Of a stretch of 64,000 nt of DNA, positions 51,723 through 63,119 are shown in pieces. The stretch is from Sphingomonas sp. BK235 (GTDB lineage: Bacteria; Pseudomonadota; Alphaproteobacteria; Sphingomonadales; Sphingomonadaceae). The DNA lies in assembly GCF_004345855.1 (NCBI RefSeq), contig NZ_SLXN01000001.1:372001-436000 (forward strand), read 5' to 3'. The notes below the pieces were generated by a model. That model made no database searches and was not told the DNA's origin. It worked only from the letters and a program-made list of their open reading frames with translations. Numbering within the stretch: position 1 is the first letter of the stretch; each line of letters starts with the position of its first letter. A program made the position numbers and the translations under genes.

Positions 51723-52337
51723 ATGGCTTTCGAACTCCCGCCGCTGCCGTACGATTATGACGCGCTGGAGCCGGTCATCTCCAAGGAGACGATGACCTTC
51801 CACCACGACAAGCACCACAAGGCCTATACCGACAAGCTCAACGAGGGCGTCGCGGCGGACCCGAAGCTGGAGGGGCAGTCGATCGAGCAGATCCTCGGCC
51901 AGATCTCGTCGCTGCCGCCGCTGCTGCGCAACAATGGCGGCGGCTATTGGAACCACGACTTCTTCTGGAAGATCATGGGCAAGCCCGGCAGCACCAGCGG
52001 GCCGAGCGGCAAGCTGGCCGCGGCGATCGACGCTTATGGCGGCCTCGACAAGCTCAAGGAGGATTTCAACACCAAGGGCGCGGGCCAGTTCGGCTCGGGC
52101 TGGGCCTGGGTGATCGTCGACCAGGGCGGCCAGCTCAAGGTCACCTCGACGCCCAACCAGGACAATCCGCTGATGGACGTGGTGAGCGACCGCGGCACGC
52201 CGATCCTGGGGAACGACGTGTGGGAGCACGCTTATTACCTCACCTACAAGAACGACCGGCCGGGCTATCTCAAGGCGTGGTGGGACGTGGTGAACTGGGA
52301 CGAGGTCGGCCGCCGCTTCGACGCTGCTACCGCTTGA
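51723..52337 (+). CDS. sodB: Superoxide dismutase, Fe type
   Basis: A 204-aa cytosolic enzyme. Metal ligands lie in TMTFHHDKHHKAYTDKL, GGGYWNHDFFW and NDVWEHAYYLTYKNDRPGYL. The stretch GAGQFGSGWAWVI points to the iron form. CAGGAGG is well placed before the ATG. Confidence 0.95.
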   Translation: MAFELPPLPYDYDALEPVISKETMTFHHDKHHKAYTDKLNEGVAADPKLEGQSIEQILGQISSLPPLLRNNGGGYWNHDFFWKIMGKPGSTSGPSGKLAAAIDAYGGLDKLKEDFNTKGAGQFGSGWAWVIVDQGGQLKVTSTPNQDNPLMDVVSDRGTPILGNDVWEHAYYLTYKNDRPGYLKAWWDVVNWDEVGRRFDAATA

Positions 52338-52347
52338 GGTGAATGCG

Positions 52348-52385
52348 CGAGGGCGCCGCGCCGGGAGACCGGGGCGGCGCTCCTC
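52348..52385 (+). terminator. Imperfect hairpin after sodB
   Basis: A 12-13-bp stem with a bulge (CGAGGGCGCCGC / GCGGCGCTCCTCG) begins 11 bases after the sodB stop. There is no proper T-run, so terminator function is uncertain. Confidence 0.4.
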
Positions 52386-52594
52386 GTGATGAGGTTTTGC
52401 GGCCTCGGCGAGGGAGGATCCTGCACCTGCGAGGAAGGTGGCAGGCCGAAAGCTTTAAAGAGGGATGTTATGGCGGGCTAGTCACGCCCAACGCGCGGCA
52501 ATCCTCCTCCGACGCGGGTCGCGCCGCCTCCCCTGACAGGCTTCGTTCCCTAACACGCTTCGTTCGGGAAATCCCCAATACACTCTTCACTATC

Positions 52595-52690
52595 CGTCAT
52601 CCCGGACTTGGTCCGGGATCCACTCTTCCGCGAGAGCAACGCTTTGAGAGTATGCGGCACCGTGGATCCCGGACCAAGTCCGGGATGACG
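52595..52690. repeat. 28-bp inverted repeat element, copy 3
   Basis: Perfect 28-bp inverted arms at 52595-52622 and 52663-52690 (outer end CGTCATCCCGGACTTGG), 40 bases apart. This spacing equals that of copies 1 and 2. The 443-base gap between sodB and the next small ORF holds the sodB hairpin and this element; I see nothing else in it. Confidence 0.85.
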
Positions 52691-52780
52691 GATGAGGTTG
52701 TCGGAAGAACCCTATCGTGAAGGCATCGACCAACCGACGCCTCATATCCGAGAAACCCGCGCTCCTCTCGCCGCCGCCCC

Positions 52781-52891
52781 TCAGCGCCGCGGCGTATCGG
52801 GCGCGCGGCGCGCGAGCACCACGACCATGCCGAGCGTGGCCAGAGCCCCGATCCCGCCGACCGCCACTACCAGCGCGCTGGGTACGTCCAT
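52781..52891 (-). CDS. 36-aa single-helix membrane protein
   Basis: ATG at 52891 is preceded by GGAGAGG. The 36-aa product has one hydrophobic helix (PSALVVAVGGIGALATLG and onward to VVVL) and a basic tail (ARRAPDTPRR), so it fits a single-pass inner-membrane protein with the tail in the cytosol. No family is recognised. Confidence 0.5.
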   Translation of the reverse strand: MDVPSALVVAVGGIGALATLGMVVVLARRAPDTPRR

Positions 52892-52998
52892 GATCCTCTC
52901 CTCGCCGTCGTGCGGCTATCGTTGTGACAGGAGAGTGACGCGAGTCGACGGGCCGCGCAATACTGTTGTTGCGCGGCGCGCCCGACGAACTTTCCGAA

Positions 52999-53271
52999 CT
53001 ATTCCAGATCGTTCTCGCTGACGATCACCAGCCCGGTGCCATTCCCGCGCGACAGCGCCGAGAGAGCGGCCTCGCTGATCGCGTCGACGAAGCGGTTGAA
53101 CATGTCGATCGCGTCGCCGTCGGGCGCGTCCCCGCTCAGCGCCTCGAGCACGTCATATTGCACCGCGAACTCCTGCTCGTCGCCGTCGACCTCGGCGGTG
53201 AACTCCACCTGGCGCTCGTCGATATTGTCGAGCAGCGAGTTGTTGTCGATCTCCAGCTCGTTCGCGGCCAT
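52999..53271 (-). CDS. Small acidic protein, possibly DUF1488-like
   Basis: A 90-aa strongly acidic protein (NELEIDNNSLLDNIDERQVE at the start). The middle VEFTAEVDGDEQEFAVQYDV and the end LVIVSENDLE resemble DUF1488 proteins, but the match is loose. AGGGAGA is upstream of the ATG. It has no membrane segment. Function is unknown. Confidence 0.65.
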   Translation of the reverse strand: MAANELEIDNNSLLDNIDERQVEFTAEVDGDEQEFAVQYDVLEALSGDAPDGDAIDMFNRFVDAISEAALSALSRGNGTGLVIVSENDLE

Positions 53272-53355
53272 AACGTCTCCCTTTGATGCGGCGGCTACAG
53301 AAGAGCGGTAAAGCCGCAGCCCGCGCGCGTGTTCCGCGCGACCCCCATGATCGGG

Positions 53356-54021
53356 TCAGCGCGCGAACCAGATGACGTGCGTGGCACCCTTGCCGTTGGA
53401 GCGCGCGCGCACCTTCACCTCGTCCACCGCGAAGCCGGCGCGCGCCAGCCGGCGCGCGAAGACGGGGTCGGGCGCGGCCGACCAGATCGCGAGCACGCCG
53501 CCCGGCGCCAGCGCCGCGCGCGCATCGTCGAGGCCGCGCGCGTGATAGAGCGAGTCGTTGGCCTCGCGCGTCAGCCCGTCCGGTCCGTTGTCGACGTCGA
53601 GCAGGATCGCGTCGTAGCGGCGCCGCGCGCGCCGGATCACCGCGCCGACATCGCCGATCTCGAGCGACACGCGGGGATCGTCGAGGCACCCCGCGGTGAG
53701 CTCGGCCATCGGCCCGCGCGCCCAGTCGATGATCCCCGGCACCAGCTCGGCGACCAGGATCTCGGCGTCCGCGCCGAGCCGGGCGAGCAAAGCGCGCAGC
53801 GTGAAGCCCATGCCGTAACCGCCGACCAGCAAGCGCGGCGCCGGACGATCACCCAGCCGGTCGCACGTCATCGTGCCGAGCGCCTCTTCCGAGCCGCTCA
53901 TGCGCGTGCTCATCAGTTCATTGCGGTCGAGCACGATCATGTGATCGGCGCCGCGCCGGAACAGCCGCAGCGGTGCGCCGCCCGGCACCTCGGCGACCCC
54001 GACCAGCTCGCGTGGGATCAC
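53356..54021 (-). CDS. Spermidine synthase-like SAM-dependent methyltransferase
   Basis: A 221-aa protein from the GTG at 54021. The Rossmann-like domain has PRLLVGGYGMGFTLRALLA, DAEILVAELVPGIIDWARG, DAILLDVDNGPDGLTREAN and LAPGGVLAIWSAAPDP. It resembles the small spermidine-synthase-like group rather than true SpeE. The reaction is not known. Open frame upstream of 54021 lies in the DUF6481 gene. The spacing between the two genes is about 10 bases. Confidence 0.75.
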   Translation of the reverse strand: MIPRELVGVAEVPGGAPLRLFRRGADHMIVLDRNELMSTRMSGSEEALGTMTCDRLGDRPAPRLLVGGYGMGFTLRALLARLGADAEILVAELVPGIIDWARGPMAELTAGCLDDPRVSLEIGDVGAVIRRARRRYDAILLDVDNGPDGLTREANDSLYHARGLDDARAALAPGGVLAIWSAAPDPVFARRLARAGFAVDEVKVRARSNGKGATHVIWFAR

Positions 54022-54031
54022 GTGCGGCGTA

Positions 54032-54400
54032 TCACTTGCGCTGGCGCGCCTTGCGCGCGGCGTAGCGCGCGTCGCGTGCCGCCTTGAGCTCGGCCGCGGT
54101 CGGCAGCGACACCGCGCGCTTGGCGGCGGCCTCGGCGGCAGCCTGCTCGGCCGCGGCGGCCTCGGCCTCGGCCTGGCGGCGCGCCTCTTCCTTGGCGGCC
54201 TTCTTGGCCTCGATCGCGGCGCGGTGCGCGGCGCGCTTCTCCTCCTCGGCCGCTTCCTTGGCCGCGCGCGCGGCGGCGCGTGCCGCCACCTGCGCGGGGT
54301 CGGGCGCGGGGCGGTTCTTGAGCAGCTCGAGCGCCTTCTGCTTGGCCTCGCGTGCTGCCTGGGCGCGGTCGTTGAAATCGGGGGCCTTGAAGCCTGCCAT
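54032..54400 (-). CDS. DUF6481 protein (Ala/Lys/Glu-rich coiled coil)
   Basis: A 122-aa protein. It opens with MAGFKAPDFNDRAQAAREAK, continues as a charged helix of Ala, Lys, Glu and Arg, and ends with ARDARYAARKARQRK. This matches the DUF6481 family common in sphingomonads. Function is unknown. The biased composition is natural to the family. Confidence 0.85.
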   Translation of the reverse strand: MAGFKAPDFNDRAQAAREAKQKALELLKNRPAPDPAQVAARAAARAAKEAAEEEKRAAHRAAIEAKKAAKEEARRQAEAEAAAAEQAAAEAAAKRAVSLPTAAELKAARDARYAARKARQRK

Positions 54401-54450
54401 GCCTGAGTCGTCTCCGTCGTGAGGGGCCGGTGGTGTCCCGGCCCATAGCA

Positions 54451-54486
54451 CAACGGCCCCGCATCGCTGCGGAGCCGTTGAAAAAA
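54451..54486 (-). terminator. Hairpin downstream of tRNA-Lys
   Basis: An inverted repeat CAACGGC...GCCGTTG with CCGCA/TGCGG inside spans 54451-54480. Read on the minus strand, the T-run (complement of 54481-54486) comes before the stem and not after it, so this is not a classic intrinsic terminator. It could still end the tRNA transcript or act in 3' processing. Confidence 0.4.
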
Positions 54487-54487
54487 C

Positions 54488-54563
<76 letters not shown>

Positions 54564-54676
54564 GTGACCGGCGGGAAGGAAGCGGTTGGTGCCGCCCCGC
54601 GATCGGGAAGCGCGCCTCTACCAACGCGCTCCGGCTTTGCAAACCCCTTTTTTCGCGCTGCGGCGAGAAAAGCCGC

Positions 54677-55783
54677 TCACCAGCGCTGGCGCAGTTTGGA
54701 GGAGCGGTCGATCCCCATCAGAATGCCCAGCGAGATCAGCACCGTCATCTGCGCCGAGCCGCCGAAGCTGACCAGCGGCAGCGGGATGCCAACGACAGGC
54801 GCCAGCCCCATCACCATCATCAGGTTGATCGCCATGTAGAAGAACATCGTCGTCGCGAGCCCCGCCGCCGCCAGCTTGGCGAAGCGGTCCTCGGCGCGCA
54901 CGCCGACGTTCACTCCCCAGCGGATCACGAGCAGGAAGGCGATGATGAGGAAGGCACCGCCCGCCAGCCCCCATTCTTCCGCCATGGTGGCGAAGACGAA
55001 GTCGGTGTGGCCCTCGGGCAGATAGTCGAGGTGGCTCTGCGTGCCCTGCAGGAAGCCCTTGCCGAACAGTCCGCCCGACCCGATCGCGATCTTGGACTGG
55101 CTGATGTGATAGCCGGTGCCGAGCGGGTCGCTCTCGGGATCGAGGAAGATCAGCACGCGGTGGCGCTGATAGTCGTGGAGCACATATTCGAAGGCGAGCG
55201 GGATCGCGACCGCGGCCGCCAGCGCGCCGCCGACGAACAGCCGCAGCGGGATGCCAGCGAGGAACATCACCGTCGCGCCGCCGGCGCAGATCATCAGCCC
55301 GGTGCCGAGGTCGGGCTGCGCCATCACGATCAGCGCGGGGAGGCCGATCAGCACCGCGGCGGGCCACAGCGCGGCGAAGCGCCGGGTCTCGGTCGCGGGC
55401 AGCAACGCGTAGAAGCGCGCGCAGGCCAGCACGATCGCCAGCTTCATCAGCTCGGACGGCTGGATCCGGATCGGGCCGAAGCCGAGCCAGCGCTGGCTGC
55501 CGCCGCGCACCGCGCCGAGCAGTTCCACCATCACCAGCAGCACCAGGATCACCGCGTAGATCCAGAAGGCCGAGCGCTTCCACCAGTCGAGCGGCACGCG
55601 CGACAGCACGACCGCGCCCGCGAGGAACACGACGAAGCGCAGCCCCTGCGGCACCACCCAGGGGGTCATGCTGCCCCCCGCGGCGGAGTAGAGCACGATC
55701 AGCCCGAAGCCGCCGATCCCGGCGACCAGCAGCAGCACGCGCCACGGCAGGGCCGCGAGCGGGGCGGGGACGAAGCCGCTCAC
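54677..55783 (-). CDS. rodA: Cell-elongation glycosyltransferase RodA
   Basis: A 368-aa SEDS protein with about ten helices. It polymerises lipid II into glycan strands during elongation with PBP2. Marks: RGGSQRWLGFGPIRIQPSEL (about residues 93-112), AQPDLGTGLM with the catalytic Asp region, GSGGLFGKGFLQGTQ, PEGHTDFVFATMAEEWGL and PLPLVSFGGSAQMTVL. It starts GTG, overlapping the mrdA stop. Confidence 0.96.
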   Translation of the reverse strand: MSGFVPAPLAALPWRVLLLVAGIGGFGLIVLYSAAGGSMTPWVVPQGLRFVVFLAGAVVLSRVPLDWWKRSAFWIYAVILVLLVMVELLGAVRGGSQRWLGFGPIRIQPSELMKLAIVLACARFYALLPATETRRFAALWPAAVLIGLPALIVMAQPDLGTGLMICAGGATVMFLAGIPLRLFVGGALAAAVAIPLAFEYVLHDYQRHRVLIFLDPESDPLGTGYHISQSKIAIGSGGLFGKGFLQGTQSHLDYLPEGHTDFVFATMAEEWGLAGGAFLIIAFLLVIRWGVNVGVRAEDRFAKLAAAGLATTMFFYMAINLMMVMGLAPVVGIPLPLVSFGGSAQMTVLISLGILMGIDRSSKLRQRW

Positions 55784-57894
55784 TCGCGCCCGGTCCCGCC
55801 GTCGCCGACGCGCCCGCTTTCGCTGTCGGGCTCGGGCGATCCAGTGCGCGCCGGGCCGTCGCCGGCGGCGGTGTCGGCCGCCTGCGCCTCCGCGGTGGCG
55901 TTCGAGGCGTCGGTCGCCGCGGCGACCGCGTCGGAGCCGGTCGCGGCGACGTCGTCGAGGTCGGGACGCGGCGGGGGCGGGGTGTGCGCGGCGCGATACG
56001 CCGCCTCCTCCGCCGCCATGCGCGTGCGGATGTCGCCGCCCCAGGTCGGCTCGACCTCGGCCAGGCTCTTCAGCGCGCGCTCGCGGTCGAAGAGGTAGGT
56101 CATGATGTCGCGCCCGATCATCGGCGTGTCGAGATTGCGCACGGTATGGCCGTTGTGCTCCAGCACCACCGCCGCGGCGAAGCGCGGATTGTCATAGGGC
56201 GCGAAGCAGACGAACAAAGCGTGGTCGCGCAGCTTGAACGGCAGCTGCCCGTTCTTGAGCACGCCGCTGCGTCGCTCCGCCGTAGTGATACGGCGCACCT
56301 GCGCGGTGCCGGTCTTGGCCGCGATCGCGACGCCGGGCACCTGCATCCGCGCCGCGCCGCCGGTGCCGCCGGCGTTGACCACGCCGTACATCGCCTCGCG
56401 GATGAGGCGGAAATGCTCGGGGTCGATCGCCATCGGCTGGGCGCGCGGCTTGAACGGGTCGCGCAGGAGCGTCGGCTGGAGCTCCAGCCCCGAGCCGAGC
56501 CGGCTCGCCATCACCGCGAGCTGGAGCGGGTTGGCGAGCACGTATCCCTGGCCGATCGAGGCGTTGATCGCGTCGGCGACCTTCCACTCGGTCTTGTACT
56601 TGCGCCGCTTCCACTCGCTGTCGGGAACGGTGCCGTAGCGCTGCGTGGCGAAGGGCAGGTCGAACTTCTGCCCGAGCCCGAGCGCGCGCGCCACCGGCGC
56701 GATCTTGTCGTAGCCGACCCGCCGCGCCATCTCGTAGAAGTAGATGTCGCAGCTCTGCATGATCGCGTTCTTGAGATCGAGCGGACCGTGGCCGTGGCGC
56801 TTGTGGCAGTGCCACACGCCGTTGCCGACCTGGAACGCGCCCGAGCAGAACACGCGGTCGTTGGGATCGATCCCCGCGGCGAGCAGCGCCAGCCCGTTCA
56901 TCGGCTTGACCGTCGATCCCGGCGGGTAGAGCCCCTGAGTCACCTTGTTCATCAGCGGAACGTGGTCGTTCTCGCTGAGCATCTTCCACTCGAGCTGGCT
57001 GATCCCCTCGGAGAAGCTGTTGGGGTCGTAGGCGGGCATCGACACCATCGCGAGCATCTCGCCGTTGGTGCAGTCGAACACCACGCACGAGCCCGAGTTG
57101 GTGCCGAGCCGCCGCGCGGCATATTCCTGCAACCCGGCGTCGATCGTCAGCCGCAGCGTGCGCCCGGGCACGTCGGGGCGGGTGGCGAGCTCCTTGACCA
57201 GCTTGCCGCGCGCGGTGACCTCGACGCGCTTGGCGCCCGCGGTGCCGCGCAGCAGCGGCTCCATCGTCTTCTCGAGACCGTCCTTGCCGAGCTTGAATCC
57301 GGGGGTGAGATAGAGCGGGTCGCGCGCCTTCTTATATTGTTCGGAGGTCGCCGCGCCGACATAGCCGATCAGATGCGCTACCGCGGCGCCCTGCGGATAG
57401 TGGCGCGCGAAGCCGCGCGACGGCGCGACGCCGGGCAGTTCGGGCTGGCGCACCTGCACCGCGGCGAAACGGTCCCAGTCGATGTTCTCGGCGATCTCGA
57501 CCGGGCGGAAGCCGGGCGAGTGCTTCAGCTCGGCCTCGATCTGCGCCACCTCCTCGTCGTCGAGCCCGAGCAGGGCACGCAGCCGCGCGAGCGTGCGCTC
57601 CTTGTCCTCGAGCCGGTCGGGGATGACGTCGACGCGGAAGTCGGTGCGGTTGCTCGCGATCGGCTGGCCGTTGCGGTCGACGATCCAGCCGCGCCGCGGC
57701 GGGATCATCGTCATGCTCACGCGGTTGCGCTCGGACAGCAGGTTGTAATGCTCGTTCTGCGTGATCGCGAGATAGCCCATCCGCCCGATCAGCAGCCCGC
57801 CCAGCCCGATCTGCCCAGCGCCGAGCAGCCAGGCGCGGCGCGAGAAGCTGTAGGCCTGCGCGGCCTCGGTCATGACGCGCGGCGGCCGCGCCAT
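55780..57894 (-). CDS. mrdA: Penicillin-binding protein 2 (peptidoglycan transpeptidase)
   Basis: A 704-aa membrane-anchored transpeptidase. After the anchor (about 22-44) comes the dimerisation domain (SMTMIPPRRGWIVDRNGQPI). The transpeptidase motifs are YPPGSTVKP (SxxK), SCD in MQSCDIYFYE and KTGTAQ. The C-terminal ~90 residues (after MTYLFDRE) are Pro/Ala/Asp-rich and look disordered, beyond the E. coli length of 633. It overlaps mreD by one base and rodA by four. Confidence 0.96.
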   Translation of the reverse strand: MARPPRVMTEAAQAYSFSRRAWLLGAGQIGLGGLLIGRMGYLAITQNEHYNLLSERNRVSMTMIPPRRGWIVDRNGQPIASNRTDFRVDVIPDRLEDKERTLARLRALLGLDDEEVAQIEAELKHSPGFRPVEIAENIDWDRFAAVQVRQPELPGVAPSRGFARHYPQGAAVAHLIGYVGAATSEQYKKARDPLYLTPGFKLGKDGLEKTMEPLLRGTAGAKRVEVTARGKLVKELATRPDVPGRTLRLTIDAGLQEYAARRLGTNSGSCVVFDCTNGEMLAMVSMPAYDPNSFSEGISQLEWKMLSENDHVPLMNKVTQGLYPPGSTVKPMNGLALLAAGIDPNDRVFCSGAFQVGNGVWHCHKRHGHGPLDLKNAIMQSCDIYFYEMARRVGYDKIAPVARALGLGQKFDLPFATQRYGTVPDSEWKRRKYKTEWKVADAINASIGQGYVLANPLQLAVMASRLGSGLELQPTLLRDPFKPRAQPMAIDPEHFRLIREAMYGVVNAGGTGGAARMQVPGVAIAAKTGTAQVRRITTAERRSGVLKNGQLPFKLRDHALFVCFAPYDNPRFAAAVVLEHNGHTVRNLDTPMIGRDIMTYLFDRERALKSLAEVEPTWGGDIRTRMAAEEAAYRAAHTPPPPRPDLDDVAATGSDAVAAATDASNATAEAQAADTAAGDGPARTGSPEPDSESGRVGDGGTGRE

Positions 57895-58403
57895 CAGCGT
57901 GCCCGCTTGAGGTCGATCCACGCCACCAGCCGGGCGGCGGCGGGGAAGAGCAGCACGGAGAGGATGATCTGGATCACGAGCACGCCGTCGACATAGGCGG
58001 AGAGCGGGCTCGCGAACAGCCGTCCCCCCGCCAGCGCGAGCGCGATCGCCACCGCGGCGATCGCCCAGCTCTGCGCGAAGTCGCGCACGCCCGAGCGCGC
58101 CTCGAGCGCCTCGACCAGGAAGAAGGCCAGCGTCCACAGCAGCATCGCGCTGCCGAGCGGCTGGCCCGAGACGAGATCGTCGAACAGCCCGAGCAGCGCC
58201 GGTGCCCAGACGCGCAGCGACAGCGGCGCGAGCAGCCGCCACGCCAGCATCATCAGGAGCCCCAGCGGCGGCAGCAGTCCTACCGAGGCGTTCCACGGCA
58301 GCGTCGTCGCCAGCGAGCCGGCGAGCACGCTCGCCCAGGGGAGAAGGCGCGCGCGGCCGGGCGGCAGCGGTTCCTTGAACAGCGGGCGCGCGGGGAGCGT
58401 CAC
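57894..58403 (-). CDS. mreD: Rod-shape protein MreD
   Basis: A 169-aa inner-membrane protein with about five helices (LLPPLGLLMMLAWRLLAPL, LLGLFDDLVSGQPLGSAMLL). It is part of the MreBCD elongation complex. It starts GTG inside the mreC stop. Sequence conservation in this family is low, and the call relies partly on position. Confidence 0.9.
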   Translation of the reverse strand: MTLPARPLFKEPLPPGRARLLPWASVLAGSLATTLPWNASVGLLPPLGLLMMLAWRLLAPLSLRVWAPALLGLFDDLVSGQPLGSAMLLWTLAFFLVEALEARSGVRDFAQSWAIAAVAIALALAGGRLFASPLSAYVDGVLVIQIILSVLLFPAAARLVAWIDLKRAR

Positions 58404-59302
58404 GGCTCGGGCGTGGGGGAAGGCGAGGGCTTGGGCGCGGGAGCGGGCGGGGCAGGGGGCGGCGGCATGAAGGCGCGATGTACCAGCGCGACGTCGAGCG
58501 AGTCGGGGCGCGCGAACGGCCGCGCCGGCGCGCTGTCGGTGCCGGCGCGCAGCACCCGCGCGACCGGCACGCCGGGGACGAAGATGCCGCCCGTGCCCGA
58601 GGTGACGAACAGGTCGCCGGGGCGGAAGCGCCCGTCCGCGGTGTCGATCGTGCGCACGTCGACCAGCCCGTCGCCGCGCCCCGCCGCCAGCGCGGGACGG
58701 CCGTCGCGGGTGCGGCGGACGGGCACGACGCTCTCCGGGTCGGTGATGAGCAGCACGCGCGCGGTGTCGGGGCCGACGTACAGCACGCGCCCGATCAGCC
58801 CCTCCGGCCCCGTCACCGGCTGGCCGTCCGCCACGCCCTGAAAGCTGCCCGCGTTGAGCAGCCCGAAACGGCGCGTGCTCGACGCGCTGGTGCTGACGAT
58901 CCGCGCCGCCGCGATCGTCTCGGGCAGCCGGTCGCGCAGCACGAGAAGGCGCCGTAGCCGCACATTCTCGATCTGCGCCTGACGACCGGCGAGCAGCGCG
59001 CCGCGCGCCTGATTCAGCCGCGCGCGCAGCTCGCGGTTCTCGCCGCGCACCTGGAAGTGGCTGGCGATCGCGTCGGGAATGGAGGCGAGCTGGCTGCCCG
59101 CGCCCGCCAGCAGTGCGGCGGGCGGTGCGGTCAGCTCGGCGACCGCCGACCGCAACGCGTTGAACGCGACGGGGTTGAAGGTCGACAGCGCGAGCAGCAC
59201 CGCGCCGACCACCGCCCCGGCGATGCCGAGGATGTAGGTGAGGAACAGGCTATATTGTGCGCGCCGCGAGAAGCCCGGACGCCGATCCCGTGACGGCGCC
59301 AT
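58400..59302 (-). CDS. mreC: Rod-shape protein MreC
   Basis: A 300-aa periplasmic scaffold protein with one N-terminal membrane helix (about 18-42), a coiled coil (ENRELRARLNQARGALLAGR) and the two beta-barrel subdomains (RIVSTSASSTRRFGLLNAGS, LITDPESVVPVRRTRDGR, FVTSGTGGIFVPGVPVARV). The tail is Pro-rich. GAGGAG ten bases upstream favours the ATG at 59302; an ATG at 59311 adds three residues. Confidence 0.94.
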   Translation of the reverse strand: MAPSRDRRPGFSRRAQYSLFLTYILGIAGAVVGAVLLALSTFNPVAFNALRSAVAELTAPPAALLAGAGSQLASIPDAIASHFQVRGENRELRARLNQARGALLAGRQAQIENVRLRRLLVLRDRLPETIAAARIVSTSASSTRRFGLLNAGSFQGVADGQPVTGPEGLIGRVLYVGPDTARVLLITDPESVVPVRRTRDGRPALAAGRGDGLVDVRTIDTADGRFRPGDLFVTSGTGGIFVPGVPVARVLRAGTDSAPARPFARPDSLDVALVHRAFMPPPPAPPAPAPKPSPSPTPEP

Positions 59303-59326
59303 TGCCGCCATCTCCTCGCCTCGAGC

Positions 59327-60421
<1,095 letters not shown>

Positions 60422-60514
60422 CTATATCCGATCCGCGCGCCGCCGCCGTGAATCATGCGTGCAATTCTATCTGCGGGGTCGCGGGAAGCGGCGGCTTGGG
60501 CTAGGTGCTGCGCT

Positions 60515-62293
<1,779 letters not shown>

Positions 62294-62330
62294 GAGGCGT
62301 GATGCGCGCCGCCATCGCCGCGTTCACCGG

Positions 62331-62499
62331 CGTCATCCTGAACTCGTTTCAGGATCCACGGTGCCGCGTGAGCGCCCTCCGCGGCGCCTGCGGGCCGGTG
62401 GATCCTGAGACAAGCTCAGGATGACGCCGTCTCGCGGTGGCGGAGGTGGGAGCGCGGCGCCTGCGGGCCGGTGGATCCTGAGACAAGCTCAGGATGACG
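62331..62499. repeat. 28-bp inverted repeat element, copy 4, with a duplicated right arm
   Basis: Left arm at 62331-62358 (CGTCATCCTGAACTCGTTTC...). Right arms at 62399-62426 and 62472-62499 are identical 28-mers; against the left arm they carry a few mismatches. The right-arm unit with its flank (GGCGCCTGCGGGCCGGTGG upstream, GCCGTCTCG downstream) repeats with a 73-base period up to about 62528. The 826-base gap from mutL to rplI holds this element, two doubtful small ORFs and a terminator. Confidence 0.85.
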
Positions 62500-62534
62500 C
62501 CGTCTCGTGGTGGCGGGAGGTGGGAGCGCGCGAC

Positions 62535-62741
62535 CTACTTCTCGCGCTTCGTCCCGCTCGCCGGCACCTGCGACAGCCGCGTCAGCAACAGCGGGATGTC
62601 GTGCGTGATATACGTGTCGGTCGGCACCGTCACGCTCGTGCGCAGCATCTTGCCCAGCGCGGTGAGGCGCTCTCTCCTGTCTCTGTCCGCCGCGGTCACG
62701 ACCCGAATGTCCTTACGCTCATACCAAGGCCACCGTCGCAC
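62535..62741 (-). CDS. Doubtful 68-aa hypothetical protein
   Basis: A 68-aa basic open frame from GTG (start VRRWPWYERKDIRVVT, end PASGTKREK). No homology or Shine-Dalgarno is apparent. Its middle (ADRDRRERLTALGKMLRT) has ordinary protein-like composition, so it is kept at low confidence. Confidence 0.3.
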   Translation of the reverse strand: MRRWPWYERKDIRVVTAADRDRRERLTALGKMLRTSVTVPTDTYITHDIPLLLTRLSQVPASGTKREK

Positions 62742-62923
62742 CCGATCCGGTGCGCGGTCGCCGTCACTGCAGGATCAACCCGTCCGGATCCCCCGCGTTC
62801 CGCTCAACAGCGTCGCCCGTCGCACGCGGAAACGCTTTGTCGCAGCGCATTTTCGTTCAGCCCGCCGCAACCTTTGCGCGCGGCACGCATTCTCCCCGGC
62901 GATCCAGCACAACAGGTCGCGCC

Positions 62924-63001
62924 ATGAGCAAGATTATGCCGCTAGTTCTAGCACTTGTCCCGCTCGCCGCATTGGTCGGCGCGGTCGTGACAGTGCCCTG
63001 A
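62924..63001 (+). CDS. Doubtful 25-aa hydrophobic peptide
   Basis: ATG at 62924 opens MSKIMPLVLALVPLAALVGA and four more hydrophobic residues before the stop. An AGG lies eight bases upstream. It would be a single membrane helix. No relatives are recognisable. Confidence 0.35.
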   Translation: MSKIMPLVLALVPLAALVGAVVTVP

Positions 63002-63057
63002 ACGCAGAGCCCCCCCGGGCGTCGTTTCCCCACCCCCCCCCCCACGGCGCCCAACGG

Positions 63058-63091
63058 AAAGGCCCGCCCGGATCGCTCCGGGCGGGCCTTT
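63058..63091 (-). terminator. Strong hairpin terminator of the ribosomal-protein operon
   Basis: A perfect 15-bp stem (63058-63072 with 63077-63091, loop 63073-63076) ends in AAA/TTT on both sides, so it can work in both directions. It lies 29 bases past the rplI stop on the minus strand. Confidence 0.85.
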
Positions 63092-63119
63092 CTGTTCACC
63101 GCGAACGGTGGCGCGGGGG

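Noticed and set aside
52343..52720. A 125-codon ORF after sodB
   Set aside because: Most of it is translated hairpin and palindromic repeat sequence (HPGLGPGS-type product), which is not coding.
55984..57996. A 670-codon plus-strand ORF opposite mrdA
   Set aside because: Antisense of a clear penicillin-binding protein; no ribosome site or domain.
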